Part shown: positions 18,516-25,791 of the stretch, piece by piece
How the letters are laid out: each line of letters begins with the position of its first letter
How positions within the stretch are numbered: the first letter of the stretch is position 1
Source: Clostridium sp. UBA701
Lineage (GTDB): Bacteria; Bacillota; Clostridia; Clostridiales; Clostridiaceae
Direction: 5' to 3'
NCBI GenBank assembly: GCA_002298125.1
Contig: DBMJ01000007.1
Span: 1 to 45,864 of the forward strand
DNA length: 45,864 bases
Made by a program: the position numbers and the translations under genes
The notes under the pieces: generated by a model
What the model saw: only the letters and a program-made list of their open reading frames with translations
Databases searched by the model: none
What the model was told of the DNA's origin: nothing

Positions 18516-18779
18516 ATGAGGTTGGATAAATACCTTAAGGTTTCAAGGATTATTAAGAGAAGGACAGTAGCAAAGGAAGCCTGTGATGGTGGTAGAGTTA
18601 AGATAAACGACAAGACTGCCAAGGCTGGTACAGAGGTGAAGGAAGGAGACATCATTGAAATCTCCTTTGCCTCAAAGACTCTAAAGGCCAGAATAATAAA
18701 TCTTGCTCAGCATGTACGCAAGGAAGACGCTGTGGGCATGTATGAAATTCTGGAGGGTGAAGAGGATACAGAAGAGTAG
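18516..18779 (+). CDS. rqcP: RqcP, S4-domain ribosome quality-control factor (YabO)
   Basis: RqcP binds obstructed 50S subunits and, with RqcH, keeps C-terminal alanine tailing of stalled peptides going. The 87-residue protein is almost entirely an S4 RNA-binding domain beginning MRLDKYLKVSRIIKRRTVAK. It is distinguished from HslR heat-shock proteins mainly by its position between hup/mazG and yabP, which matches Bacillus yabO. The ATG follows TTGGAGG. Only about 20 bp separate it from the hup terminator, too little for a normal promoter, so it probably depends on read-through from hup. Confidence 0.9.
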   Translation: MRLDKYLKVSRIIKRRTVAKEACDGGRVKINDKTAKAGTEVKEGDIIEISFASKTLKARIINLAQHVRKEDAVGMYEILEGEEDTEE

Positions 18780-18795
18780 AAAATCCATAAGCTAT

Positions 18796-18833
18796 AAAGA
18801 GCATCCTGAAGTTGATTTCAGGGTGCTTTTTTG
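18796..18833 (+). terminator. Terminator after rqcP
   Basis: AGAGCATCCTGAA pairs with TTCAGGGTGCTTT (one G-U) around a 6-nt loop, followed by a T-run. Confidence 0.85.
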
Positions 18834-18845
18834 CTTGCAATTAAT

Positions 18846-18875
18846 GTAATATAATTTAGGCCAAAATCATATTAT
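18846..18875 (+). promoter_or_regulatory. SigE-like promoter of yabP-yabQ
   Basis: TAATATA (18847-18853) resembles the SigE -35 and CATATTAT (18868-18875) resembles the -10 CATACAHT, with a 14-bp spacer. yabP and yabQ are mother-cell SigE genes in Bacillus, which fits. The AT-rich background makes chance matches easy. Confidence 0.45.
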
Positions 18876-18898
18876 ATATACAAGTGGAGGTGGGTATC

Positions 18899-19192
18899 AT
18901 GGAAACAAAAAAGGAAATCAGAATGGAAGATAAGAAAAGCAATCTCACACTAGATAGCAGGAAAAGGCTGTTCTTAAATGGTGTACTTGAAGTTGTGAGC
19001 TTTAATGAAGAGCAGATAAATCTAAACACAAATCTAGGTGCTCTTGTTATAAAGGGGGAGGGGCTTAGAATGCATAAGCTAGATGTTCAAAATGGAGAGG
19101 TAGTTATAGTAGGACTTATTAATTCTTATATATACATAACAAAGGAGAGCAAGCAGGATAAAGAAAGTATTCTTGCTAAGCTATTTAAGTAG
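18899..19192 (+). CDS. yabP: Sporulation protein YabP
   Basis: YabP is a small conserved sporulation protein made in the mother cell; its biochemical role is unknown. The 97-residue product has the family core LTLDSRKRLFLNGVLEVVSF followed by beta-rich sequence ending in LGALVIKGEGLRMHKLD. I chose ATG 18899, since GGAGGTGGG lies just upstream and the in-frame GTG 18884 precedes that site. yabQ starts 8 nt after its stop, so the pair is one operon. Confidence 0.93.
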   Translation: METKKEIRMEDKKSNLTLDSRKRLFLNGVLEVVSFNEEQINLNTNLGALVIKGEGLRMHKLDVQNGEVVIVGLINSYIYITKESKQDKESILAKLFK

Positions 19193-19200
19193 GAGAGGCT

Positions 19201-19605
19201 ATGGTTATCTCATTATTAGTACAAACAAGGATAATACTCTTTAGTTTTTTAGGCGGGCTGCTCACAGGCTTGCTTTTCGACACCTATAGAGTATTAAGAG
19301 GCTTTGAAAATCCTAATAAGATACTAACCTTCATTGAGGACATTCTCTTTTGGATACTATGTACTTTCTTGGTTTTTCTATTTTTGCTATATACCAATCA
19401 AGCCTTCATGGGTCTATACGTGTATTTATATATATTATTTGGTCTATACTTATATATGAAACTTTTAAGCAGGCTATATATGACTCTTCAATATAAGCTT
19501 CTCACCCATCTAGGAAGGGGTTTTAGAATATTTAGGAACAATGCTTCTTATCCTGTAAACCTAGCTCTTTATAAAGTAAAGGCAAAAAAGAGAGACAAAA
19601 TATAA
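19201..19605 (+). CDS. yabQ: Spore cortex biosynthesis protein YabQ
   Basis: YabQ is a mother-cell membrane protein needed for spore cortex formation in Bacillus. The 134-residue product has the typical opening LLVQTRIILFSFLGGLLTG with the following FDTYRVLRG motif, then two further hydrophobic segments (about residues 45-65 and 70-87) and a basic C-terminus. The ATG follows TAGGAG. The pairing with yabP and divIC downstream matches the Bacillus order. Its stop codon overlaps the first bases of the following terminator stem. Confidence 0.92.
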   Translation: MVISLLVQTRIILFSFLGGLLTGLLFDTYRVLRGFENPNKILTFIEDILFWILCTFLVFLFLLYTNQAFMGLYVYLYILFGLYLYMKLLSRLYMTLQYKLLTHLGRGFRIFRNNASYPVNLALYKVKAKKRDKI

Positions 19606-19631
19606 AAAATGCTTGAACAAAAGCATTTTTG
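19605..19631 (+). terminator. Terminator after yabQ
   Basis: AAAAATGCTT and AAGCATTTTT form a 10-bp stem with a 6-nt loop. Confidence 0.8.
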
Positions 19632-19699
19632 CACATAGAATATATATAGAGAGTTTGGTTTATATAATATTAATCTTATGAAGTGAAAGGGAAAGAAGG

Positions 19700-19966
19700 A
19701 TGAAGAAGAAATTCACCTTTAAGAAACTGGTAGTTCTTCTCTGTGTGGCCTATGTAGGATTTACATTAGTACAGCAGCAGATAACCATGGGTAAGATTAT
19801 GACTGAAACCAATAACGCTCAGAAAGAAATATCAGCACTTAAAGAAAAAAATGATAAATTACAGGATGAGGTAAAGATGATTAACAGTGACATGTACTGG
19901 GAAAAACGCGCCAGAGAACGTAATTTTATTAAGGATGGTGAGACTCCTGTAATCAATAACAAGTAA
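19700..19966 (+). CDS. divIC: Septum formation initiator family protein (DivIC/FtsB-like)
   Basis: DivIC is a bitopic division protein that joins FtsL and DivIB at the septum. The 88-residue product fits: a short basic cytoplasmic start, one membrane segment (about residues 10-26), then a coiled coil rich in K, E and N (about 36-62) and the conserved YWEKRARERNFIKDGE segment. Purine-rich GGGAAAGAAGG precedes the ATG. Unlike in Bacillus, a terminator separates it from yabQ, so it probably has its own promoter; a TATAAT lies at 19663-19668, but I see no convincing -35. Confidence 0.9.
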   Translation: MKKKFTFKKLVVLLCVAYVGFTLVQQQITMGKIMTETNNAQKEISALKEKNDKLQDEVKMINSDMYWEKRARERNFIKDGETPVINNK

Positions 19967-20038
19967 TTCAAACCGGTTACAAAATTTTTTAACATATAAC
20001 TTTTAATATTAAAGTGTTTAAGGAGGAGTCTTATTAAT

Positions 20039-20449
20039 ATGTCCTTAATTGCAGGAAGCATTCTTGAGGGAACAGTAATCAACATTACAAATTTTGGTGC
20101 ATTTGTAGAAGTAGAAGGTAAAACAGGTTTAGTGCACATATCCGAGGTATCTGACACTTTTGTTAAAGATATCAGGGATCATTTAAAGGAAAAGGAAAAG
20201 GTTAAGGTTAAGGTTATCTCTGTAGATGACAAGGGAAAGATAAGCTTATCTATTAAGCAGGCAATGCCTCAAACCAAATCATTTAAACCAGTTGAAATTG
20301 ATTGGTCTTCTGATAAGAATAAGGCTAATAGTGCTAACTTCGAAGATAGATTAACTAAATTTCTAAAGGAAAGTGAAGAGAGGATTCAAGAGCTTAAAAA
20401 GCATCAGGATTCTAAAGGAAGAGGTTACAGAAAAAGCTCTAATTATTAA
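20039..20449 (+). CDS. S1-domain RNA-binding protein (YabR-like)
   Basis: This 136-residue protein has one S1 RNA-binding domain at residues 1-75 (GSILEGTVINITNFGAFVEV, then VHISEVSDTFVKDI). A charged, probably disordered tail follows. It corresponds to Bacillus YabR, located between divIC and the tRNA genes or spoIIE. Single-S1 proteins of this type bind ribosomes or RNA, but no precise function is established. The ATG follows AAGGAGGAG. Confidence 0.9.
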   Translation: MSLIAGSILEGTVINITNFGAFVEVEGKTGLVHISEVSDTFVKDIRDHLKEKEKVKVKVISVDDKGKISLSIKQAMPQTKSFKPVEIDWSSDKNKANSANFEDRLTKFLKESEERIQELKKHQDSKGRGYRKSSNY

Positions 20450-20482
20450 TGCCTGTATAATGTAATATATAATGCAGCAAAT

Positions 20483-20509
20483 AAGAGGATTTCATATCCT
20501 CTTTTAATT
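20483..20509 (+). terminator. Terminator after the S1-domain gene
   Basis: AAGAGGAT and ATCCTCTT pair perfectly around TTCAT, followed by a T-rich run. Confidence 0.8.
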
Positions 20510-20554
20510 TGTCTGTCTTACTTGAATTACCAATAGATTTATTTTCAAAAACAG

Positions 20555-20583
20555 TTGACTTTGAATAGTAGTTCATATATAAT
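20555..20583 (+). promoter_or_regulatory. Promoter of the tRNA cluster
   Basis: TTGACT (20555-20560), a 17-bp spacer and TATAAT (20578-20583) lie 33 bp before tRNA-Leu. Confidence 0.8.
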
Positions 20584-20616
20584 AAACTATGTCGCTAAGG
20601 ACAGAAACACATAGAT

Positions 20617-20705
20617 GCTGGAGTGGCGGAACTGGCAGACGCACAGGACTTAAAATCCTGCGGTGCTAACACACCGTACCGGTTCGATTCCGGTCTTCAG
20701 CACCA
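20617..20705 (+). tRNA. tRNA-Leu (anticodon TAA)
   Basis: An 89-nt cloverleaf with a long variable arm. The acceptor GCTGGAG pairs with CTTCAGC (one G-U). The anticodon stem CAGGA/TCCTG carries loop CTTAAAA, so the anticodon is TAA. CCA is encoded. Confidence 0.96.
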
Positions 20706-20711
20706 CAATAT

Positions 20712-20787
<76 letters not shown>

Positions 20788-20798
20788 AAATGTGATAT

Positions 20799-20875
20799 GG
20801 CGGAATAGCTCAGCTGGCTAGAGCATTCGGTTCATACCCGAAGTGTCGTAGGTTCAAGTCCTATTTCCGCTACCA
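20799..20875 (+). tRNA. Elongator tRNA-Met (CAT)
   Basis: A 77-nt cloverleaf with stem TTCGG/CCGAA, loop TTCATAC and CCA encoded. G1 pairs with T72 as a G-U wobble. The acceptor and D-arm resemble elongator Met rather than the lysidine-modified tRNA-Ile2, which also has CAT, but this rests on memory of family sequences. Confidence 0.88.
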
Positions 20876-20877
20876 AT

Positions 20878-20917
20878 AAGAGTTTATAGTATTTACAAGC
20901 TATAAGCTCTTTTTTAT
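20878..20917 (+). terminator. Terminator of the tRNA cluster
   Basis: AAGAGTTTATAG (20878-20889) pairs with CTATAAGCTCTT (20900-20911) with one G-U, followed by a T-run. Confidence 0.85.
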
Positions 20918-21011
20918 TTTTTACAAGAATTGTTGAAAGATAAAAATCGAGTTACACAATTATGCTAATATCTTAAAAAGCCTGCAGTTGCAGTAAAACT
21001 TGTCTTATAAG

Positions 21012-21043
21012 TTATCCACAATATATTGTGCGCATGTGGATAA
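21012..21043. promoter_or_regulatory. Inverted pair of perfect DnaA boxes
   Basis: TTATCCACA (21012-21020) and TGTGGATAA (21035-21043) both match the DnaA-box consensus exactly, in opposite orientation, 14 bp apart. The 14-bp palindrome CACAATATATTGTG (21017-21030) overlaps the first box, and the core CAATATATTGTG recurs at 21050-21061. This lies in the 376-bp gene-free stretch between tRNA-Met and spoIIE, which otherwise holds only the tRNA terminator and the spoIIE promoter. Confidence 0.6.
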
Positions 21044-21182
21044 TGTTATCAATATATTGTGAGGAATTTTTTGAAATAATCTGTATATAATTATGACCCT
21101 CAATAAAGAGCTTGTGAAGCTAGGAAAATACTCAGAATGTTAGGGATTAGTGTCCAATAAAAAATAGGGTTGTTGGCAATTA

Positions 21183-21215
21183 TTGACAATATATTTTGAA
21201 TACCTCTGTTATAAT
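21183..21215 (+). promoter_or_regulatory. spoIIE promoter with 21-bp spacer (Spo0A-dependent type)
   Basis: Perfect hexamers TTGACA (21183-21188) and TATAAT (21210-21215) are separated by 21 bp instead of 17. Bacillus spoIIE and spoIIG promoters have the same wide spacing and need phosphorylated Spo0A. TGTCCAA at 21151-21157 is one mismatch from a 0A box (TGTCGAA). Confidence 0.75.
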
Positions 21216-21251
21216 GGAAAAACAGAATTGGAATTATTTGGAGGTATAACA

Positions 21252-23630
21252 ATGCAGTATGGAATGGAAGTATATCCTTATGAAAGAGTAAAAAAGAAGG
21301 CAGAAGCACAAAAGAAAAAATATAAGGTGAAGCTGCCCTTGTATAATATTATGTTCTTTTTATTGGCCATACTAATCAGCCGGGTTACGTTAATCACCAC
21401 TGCAGCACCCTTTGGCATAGCACTATTACTGGCGGTGATGATGCTAGAAAAGCAAGAGGTTGTATTTTACAGTGCACTGGGCACGGTGCTTGGGTATCTT
21501 ACGGTACTTGTCTATATTAAGGGTTTTGGTGTGTATGGAGCAATAATTATAACCCTCTTGGTATTTAATCATTTTTTACCTATTACAGAGAAAAAGAGCA
21601 GGATTTTTTATTATCTAGGTGCTGCAGCCTTAGAGATATTTCTTTATAAGGTCACAGTACTAGATATTAAAGCTGCTATGGCTTTTGCGGAGGCATTTTT
21701 TGAAGCTGTCACAATCTTCCCCTTATATTATATTTTGCGTCATTCCATAATATGCTTTAAGGAAATAAAGACTCCTCATCTTTTTAGTGGAGAGGAGCTT
21801 ATAAGCATGACAGTTTTAGCAGCCTTGATCATAGCTGGCTTTAGAGACATATCTTTATATGGCATTAGCTTAAGAAATATTACAGCTATGACTCTTATAG
21901 TTATTTTAGCTTACGTGAGGGGAGCTGCAACAGGAGCTGCAGCGGGAGTAACCCTAGGATTTCTAGTGGGCCTTCCTACAGATAATCTTTTTGCCTTTGC
22001 TAGTATTTATAGTGTATGTGGTCTTTTAGTAGGAGCCTTTAGAGAATCAGGAAAGCTATTTAGCTTTCTAGCCTACGTGATAATATTTGCTGTAGCAAAA
22101 TTCTACGGAGGGGTTGGGGGAAGCTTCAAGGTAGTGGAGGCACTTATCTGTGGTGGAATTTTTCTTGCAATACCCGCAAGAGAATACAAGAAGCTGGCAC
22201 TAGAAATTGACTTTGACAAGAAGTATGAGGATAACAATGAAAGGTATGGGGATAGGATAAAGAATATAATCCTAAAGAGATTAGACAGCTTTTCAGAGGT
22301 GTTAAGCGGTATGTCAGGAACCCTTCAAGGCTTGGTGGACAATGATAATCTTGAAATGAAAAATAAGAGTGCCACTTTAGTGCAGACCCTTGCAGATAGG
22401 GTTTGTGAGAATTGCAGTATGAACAACCTATGCTGGAACAGAGAACAGTATTATACCTATAACTCCTTCTCCGAGCTAATACAAAATTATCAGGATAACA
22501 AGAAAAAGCTGCCCTTTGAGCTTCAGAGAAAATGTGTGAGAAGAACTCAGCTTACTAAGAACACTGAGGATATTGTGAACAATTACATAATAAATGAAAT
22601 GCACAGGAACAGGCTTAATCAAGGCAGGGAGCTCATTGCAAGTCAGATATATAATATGGCAGGCACCGTAGGGGATATAGTGGAGGAGTTTGCCTCAGAC
22701 ATTGAATTTAATGAGGAAGCGGAAATTATTATAAGGAGAGTGTTTAAAAAGGAGGGCATAGCCTTTAAAGAGGTGCTCTGCTACAAGGAGAGAAATGAAA
22801 GACTGGTAATTAAGCTTGCTTTAGAGGCTTGTGGGGGAGCTAACAGATGTGTAAAGGAGGTACTCCCCATATTAAATTCCTCACTTAATAAGATCTTTTC
22901 AGTCTGTGAGGAGGGCTGCGAGGTAAACAGGGAAAATAGAAGCTGTGGGATTACAATAGAAGAAACCCCTAAGTATTATGTTGCCTCCCATGGTATATCT
23001 CAGTGTAAGGAAGGAGAACAAACAAGCGGAGATAGCTTCACTCATTTTTCTCTAAAGGATGGAACCTACATGACTCTCCTAAGTGATGGAATGGGGTCAG
23101 GACCGCAGGCCAATAAGGAGAGTTCTGCTGCAATTAATATGATTGAAAAATTTGCTAAAGCAGGCTTTAGCAAAAGCACTGCTATAAATACAGTAAATTC
23201 AATACTAGGCATGAAATTTTCTGCAGATGAAAAATATTCCACCTTGGATATGAATGTGGTAGATTTATACAATGGTACCATTGAATTTGTGAAGGTAGGA
23301 GCAGCTCAGAGCTTTATTAAGAGTGGCAGTAAGGTTAAAATAGTAAAATCCAGATCTCTTCCTATGGGAATATTGGACAAGGTTGATGTGGAAGTTATAA
23401 AGGAAAAGCTAAAGCATGGAGATTTTATTATAACCCTAAGTGATGGGATTTTAGACTGCTGCCCAGAGGTGGATAATATAGATTGGCTAATGGATTTGCT
23501 TAAAGATAGTAGAGCAGTTCATCCTAAGGATGTGGCAGAGGAGATACTGCAAAAGGCCAAGGAGCTTTGTGGAGGAAAGATAAAGGACGACATGACAGTG
23601 GTAGTATCAAAAATTTATAATCTCTTTTAG
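21252..23630 (+). CDS. spoIIE: Stage II sporulation protein E (PP2C-type phosphatase)
   Basis: SpoIIE dephosphorylates SpoIIAA to release SigF in the forespore and also acts at the polar septum. From ATG 21252 the product has 792 residues. About ten membrane segments fill residues 30-310, then a regulatory middle region with several Cys (CENCSMNNLC), then the PP2C phosphatase domain (about 590-792). Metal-binding acidic residues are visible: Asp612 in LSDGMGSG and Asp779-Asp780 near the end (KDDMTVVV). An upstream in-frame start at 21183 would lie inside the promoter; GGAGG 7 nt before ATG 21252 settles the choice. Confidence 0.97.
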   Translation: MQYGMEVYPYERVKKKAEAQKKKYKVKLPLYNIMFFLLAILISRVTLITTAAPFGIALLLAVMMLEKQEVVFYSALGTVLGYLTVLVYIKGFGVYGAIIITLLVFNHFLPITEKKSRIFYYLGAAALEIFLYKVTVLDIKAAMAFAEAFFEAVTIFPLYYILRHSIICFKEIKTPHLFSGEELISMTVLAALIIAGFRDISLYGISLRNITAMTLIVILAYVRGAATGAAAGVTLGFLVGLPTDNLFAFASIYSVCGLLVGAFRESGKLFSFLAYVIIFAVAKFYGGVGGSFKVVEALICGGIFLAIPAREYKKLALEIDFDKKYEDNNERYGDRIKNIILKRLDSFSEVLSGMSGTLQGLVDNDNLEMKNKSATLVQTLADRVCENCSMNNLCWNREQYYTYNSFSELIQNYQDNKKKLPFELQRKCVRRTQLTKNTEDIVNNYIINEMHRNRLNQGRELIASQIYNMAGTVGDIVEEFASDIEFNEEAEIIIRRVFKKEGIAFKEVLCYKERNERLVIKLALEACGGANRCVKEVLPILNSSLNKIFSVCEEGCEVNRENRSCGITIEETPKYYVASHGISQCKEGEQTSGDSFTHFSLKDGTYMTLLSDGMGSGPQANKESSAAINMIEKFAKAGFSKSTAINTVNSILGMKFSADEKYSTLDMNVVDLYNGTIEFVKVGAAQSFIKSGSKVKIVKSRSLPMGILDKVDVEVIKEKLKHGDFIITLSDGILDCCPEVDNIDWLMDLLKDSRAVHPKDVAEEILQKAKELCGGKIKDDMTVVVSKIYNLF

Positions 23631-23635
23631 GTACG

Positions 23636-23659
23636 AGGCGTCAATCTCTATTGGCGCCT
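23636..23659 (+). terminator. Hairpin after spoIIE
   Basis: AGGCGTCAAT pairs with ATTGGCGCCT (one G-U) around CTCT. No clean T-run follows, so termination may be weak. Confidence 0.55.
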
Positions 23660-23736
23660 TGTTAGTTGTTAGGAATAAATACTTTTATTTTAAATGGTTA
23701 TACTTTTAAACGTATACCTTCACAGGGATAAAGATA

Positions 23737-23745
23737 TGCTATAAT
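23737..23745 (+). promoter_or_regulatory. Extended -10 promoter of tilS-hpt
   Basis: TGCTATAAT is an extended -10. A possible -35, TTCACA, lies at 23719-23724 with a short 15-bp spacer. Confidence 0.6.
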
Positions 23746-23772
23746 AGTTGTTGTAAGGTGGGAGGATAGTGC

Positions 23773-25161
23773 ATGGAACGCAGAATTGAGGATACCATAA
23801 AACATTATAATATGATAGAAAAAGAGGACATGGTTATTGTGGCAGTGTCTGGAGGACCAGACTCTATGTGCCTTCTTCATGCTCTTTATTTACTTTCTTC
23901 AAAGCTTTATTTTTCCTTGGCGGCTGCTCATGTAAATCACTGCTTAAGAGGAGAAGAGGCAGACAAGGATGAGGAATATGTGAGAGAGAAGTGTAGAGAA
24001 TATAACATTCCCTTCTACAGCAGGAGAATAGATATAGAGGCTATGAGCAGATCAAGAGGGATATCCACAGAGACTGCAGGTAGAGAAGCTAGATATGACT
24101 TTTTTGAAGAACTTTTAAAGGAGCACAAAGCTCAGAAGATAGCTTTGGCACACAATGCCAATGACCAGGCAGAAACCCTTCTGATGAGGCTTATGAGAGG
24201 CACAGGTCTTTCTGGTCTTCAAGGAATAAAGCCTGTGAGGGATAAAATATTTATAAGACCTCTTATAACCATAAGCCGAGAGGACATAGAGGACTATTGT
24301 GAAAGGAATGAACTTCATCCACGTATAGACAAGACCAATATGGAGAGCATTTACAGCCGTAATAAGATAAGGCTGGAACTCATACCTTATATGAGGAAGA
24401 ATTTTAATGAGGACATAATTACTGCTTTAAATAGAGCAAACCAGCTATTGACAAGAGATGCAGAATATCTTGAGAATATGGCAAAAAAGAGTTATGAATT
24501 GTACTGTGAGAAATCTCTTGAAAAGGTTATAATAAAAAATGAGGCTCTAAATGAGCACAGTGCTATTTTAAGCAGAATAATACGTACCGCACTAGAGCAT
24601 ATTGCAGGAGGGCTTAACAATTTTGAGGAAGTACATATTGAAGCAATTATGAATTGCTTTAAGCTTTCAGGCGGAAAAAGGGTAGAGCTTCCGAGAGGCT
24701 ATGTGGCCCTTCGTGAGAAAGACGGAGTGTCTCTAGTTCATAAGCGCAGCTTAGAGGTACATGTAATTCCTAAAGGTGAATACGAGCTTCCTATAGGGCA
24801 CACTCTTATTCTCAAAGATCAAAAGCTAAAAATTACTGTAGATAGATATGAGACTCCCCAGTTTAAAAGCTTTAAAGGCAGTGAGTATACCCGTTATTTC
24901 AGCGGGGACTGTGTAAAGCGAATAACTTTGAGGTATCGCAGAGAAGGGGATAGATTTACCCCTTTTGGTATGAAGGGAAGCAGGAAGTTAAAGGATTACT
25001 TTATGGATCTTAAGCTGCCTTTAGATAAAAGAAATGAAACACCTCTTATATGCTTTGATGGGAATATAGCATGGGTAGTAGGGTATAGGACCTCCGAGGA
25101 ATATAAGATTAGTGATAAAACCAAAATAATAATAGGTATAACTGCAGAAAGAGAGGATTAA
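23773..25161 (+). CDS. tilS: tRNA(Ile)-lysidine synthetase
   Basis: TilS attaches lysine to C34 of tRNA-Ile2(CAT) so that it reads AUA as isoleucine. The 462-residue protein carries the PP-loop SGGPDS at residues 26-31 and the following AHVNHCLRGEEAD region in the N-terminal ATP-pyrophosphatase domain. The C-terminal part with YRREGDRFTPFGMKGSRKLKDYF is the TilS-specific domain. The ATG follows GGGAGGATA. hpt starts 2 nt after its stop, so the two are cotranscribed, as in Bacillus. Its substrate tRNA-Ile2 does not appear to lie in this window. Confidence 0.96.
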   Translation: MERRIEDTIKHYNMIEKEDMVIVAVSGGPDSMCLLHALYLLSSKLYFSLAAAHVNHCLRGEEADKDEEYVREKCREYNIPFYSRRIDIEAMSRSRGISTETAGREARYDFFEELLKEHKAQKIALAHNANDQAETLLMRLMRGTGLSGLQGIKPVRDKIFIRPLITISREDIEDYCERNELHPRIDKTNMESIYSRNKIRLELIPYMRKNFNEDIITALNRANQLLTRDAEYLENMAKKSYELYCEKSLEKVIIKNEALNEHSAILSRIIRTALEHIAGGLNNFEEVHIEAIMNCFKLSGGKRVELPRGYVALREKDGVSLVHKRSLEVHVIPKGEYELPIGHTLILKDQKLKITVDRYETPQFKSFKGSEYTRYFSGDCVKRITLRYRREGDRFTPFGMKGSRKLKDYFMDLKLPLDKRNETPLICFDGNIAWVVGYRTSEEYKISDKTKIIIGITAERED

Positions 25162-25163
25162 AA

Positions 25164-25700
25164 ATGCATCAGGACATATGTGAAATTTTATTTGACGAAA
25201 ATACTTTAAGAGCTAAAATCAGAGAATTAGGTAAACAGATTAGTGAAGATTATAAGGGTAAGGATCTGATATTAATTGGAGTTTTGAAGGGTTCTGTTAT
25301 GTTTATGGCAGACCTTATGAAGGAAATTGATATATACTGTGCTATGGACTTTATGGCAGTTTCTAGCTATGGAAATTCTACAACCTCCTCAGGAGTAGTT
25401 CGAATATTAAAGGATTTGGATTTTGAGATAGAGGGTAAGGATGTTTTAATTGTAGAGGATATTATAGATTCTGGAGTAACCTTACGATACCTAATAGATT
25501 ATTTGAAGGGGCGTAAACCAAATAGCTTGGAAATTATATGTCTTTTAGATAAGCCAGAGAGGAGAAAGGTGGATATCCATGTAAAATATTCTGGTTTTTC
25601 CGTTAAGGACTATTTTCTGGTGGGTTATGGGCTTGATTATGCAGAAAGATATAGAAATCTACCTTACATAGGTATTCTTGATGAGAAAGTTTATAAATAA
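25164..25700 (+). CDS. hpt: Hypoxanthine phosphoribosyltransferase
   Basis: This enzyme salvages hypoxanthine and often guanine with PRPP to make IMP or GMP. The 178-residue protein has the PRPP loop VLIVEDIIDSGVTL (about residues 94-107) and the active-site SSYGNSTTSSG loop. The ATG lies 2 nt after tilS; its ribosome binding site GAGAGGA is inside the end of tilS, suggesting coupled translation. tilS-hpt-ftsH is the standard Firmicute order. Confidence 0.96.
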   Translation: MHQDICEILFDENTLRAKIRELGKQISEDYKGKDLILIGVLKGSVMFMADLMKEIDIYCAMDFMAVSSYGNSTTSSGVVRILKDLDFEIEGKDVLIVEDIIDSGVTLRYLIDYLKGRKPNSLEIICLLDKPERRKVDIHVKYSGFSVKDYFLVGYGLDYAERYRNLPYIGILDEKVYK

Positions 25701-25715
25701 TTTATATAGTACTTG

Positions 25716-25744
25716 TTGTAATGGAAAAGTTACTATGTTAAAAT
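25716..25744 (+). promoter_or_regulatory. Promoter of ftsH
   Basis: TTGTAA (25716-25721), 17 bp and TAAAAT (25739-25744) with an extended TG. A small A/T-rich hairpin with a T5 tail at 25749-25769 lies between it and the ftsH start and could attenuate transcription or mark the end of hpt. Confidence 0.5.
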
Positions 25745-25791
25745 TTTTAATTATGAAAGCATAATTTTTGTTTGAGAGGGGGGGCCAGTGA

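Noticed and set aside
20799..20875. tRNA-Ile2 (lysidine type) for the CAT tRNA near tilS
   Set aside because: The acceptor and D-arm look like elongator Met, including the G1-U72 pair ending CGCTACCA.
21151..21157. 0A box for Spo0A
   Set aside because: One mismatch in a 7-bp motif in AT-rich DNA is weak; kept only as a note in the spoIIE promoter entry.
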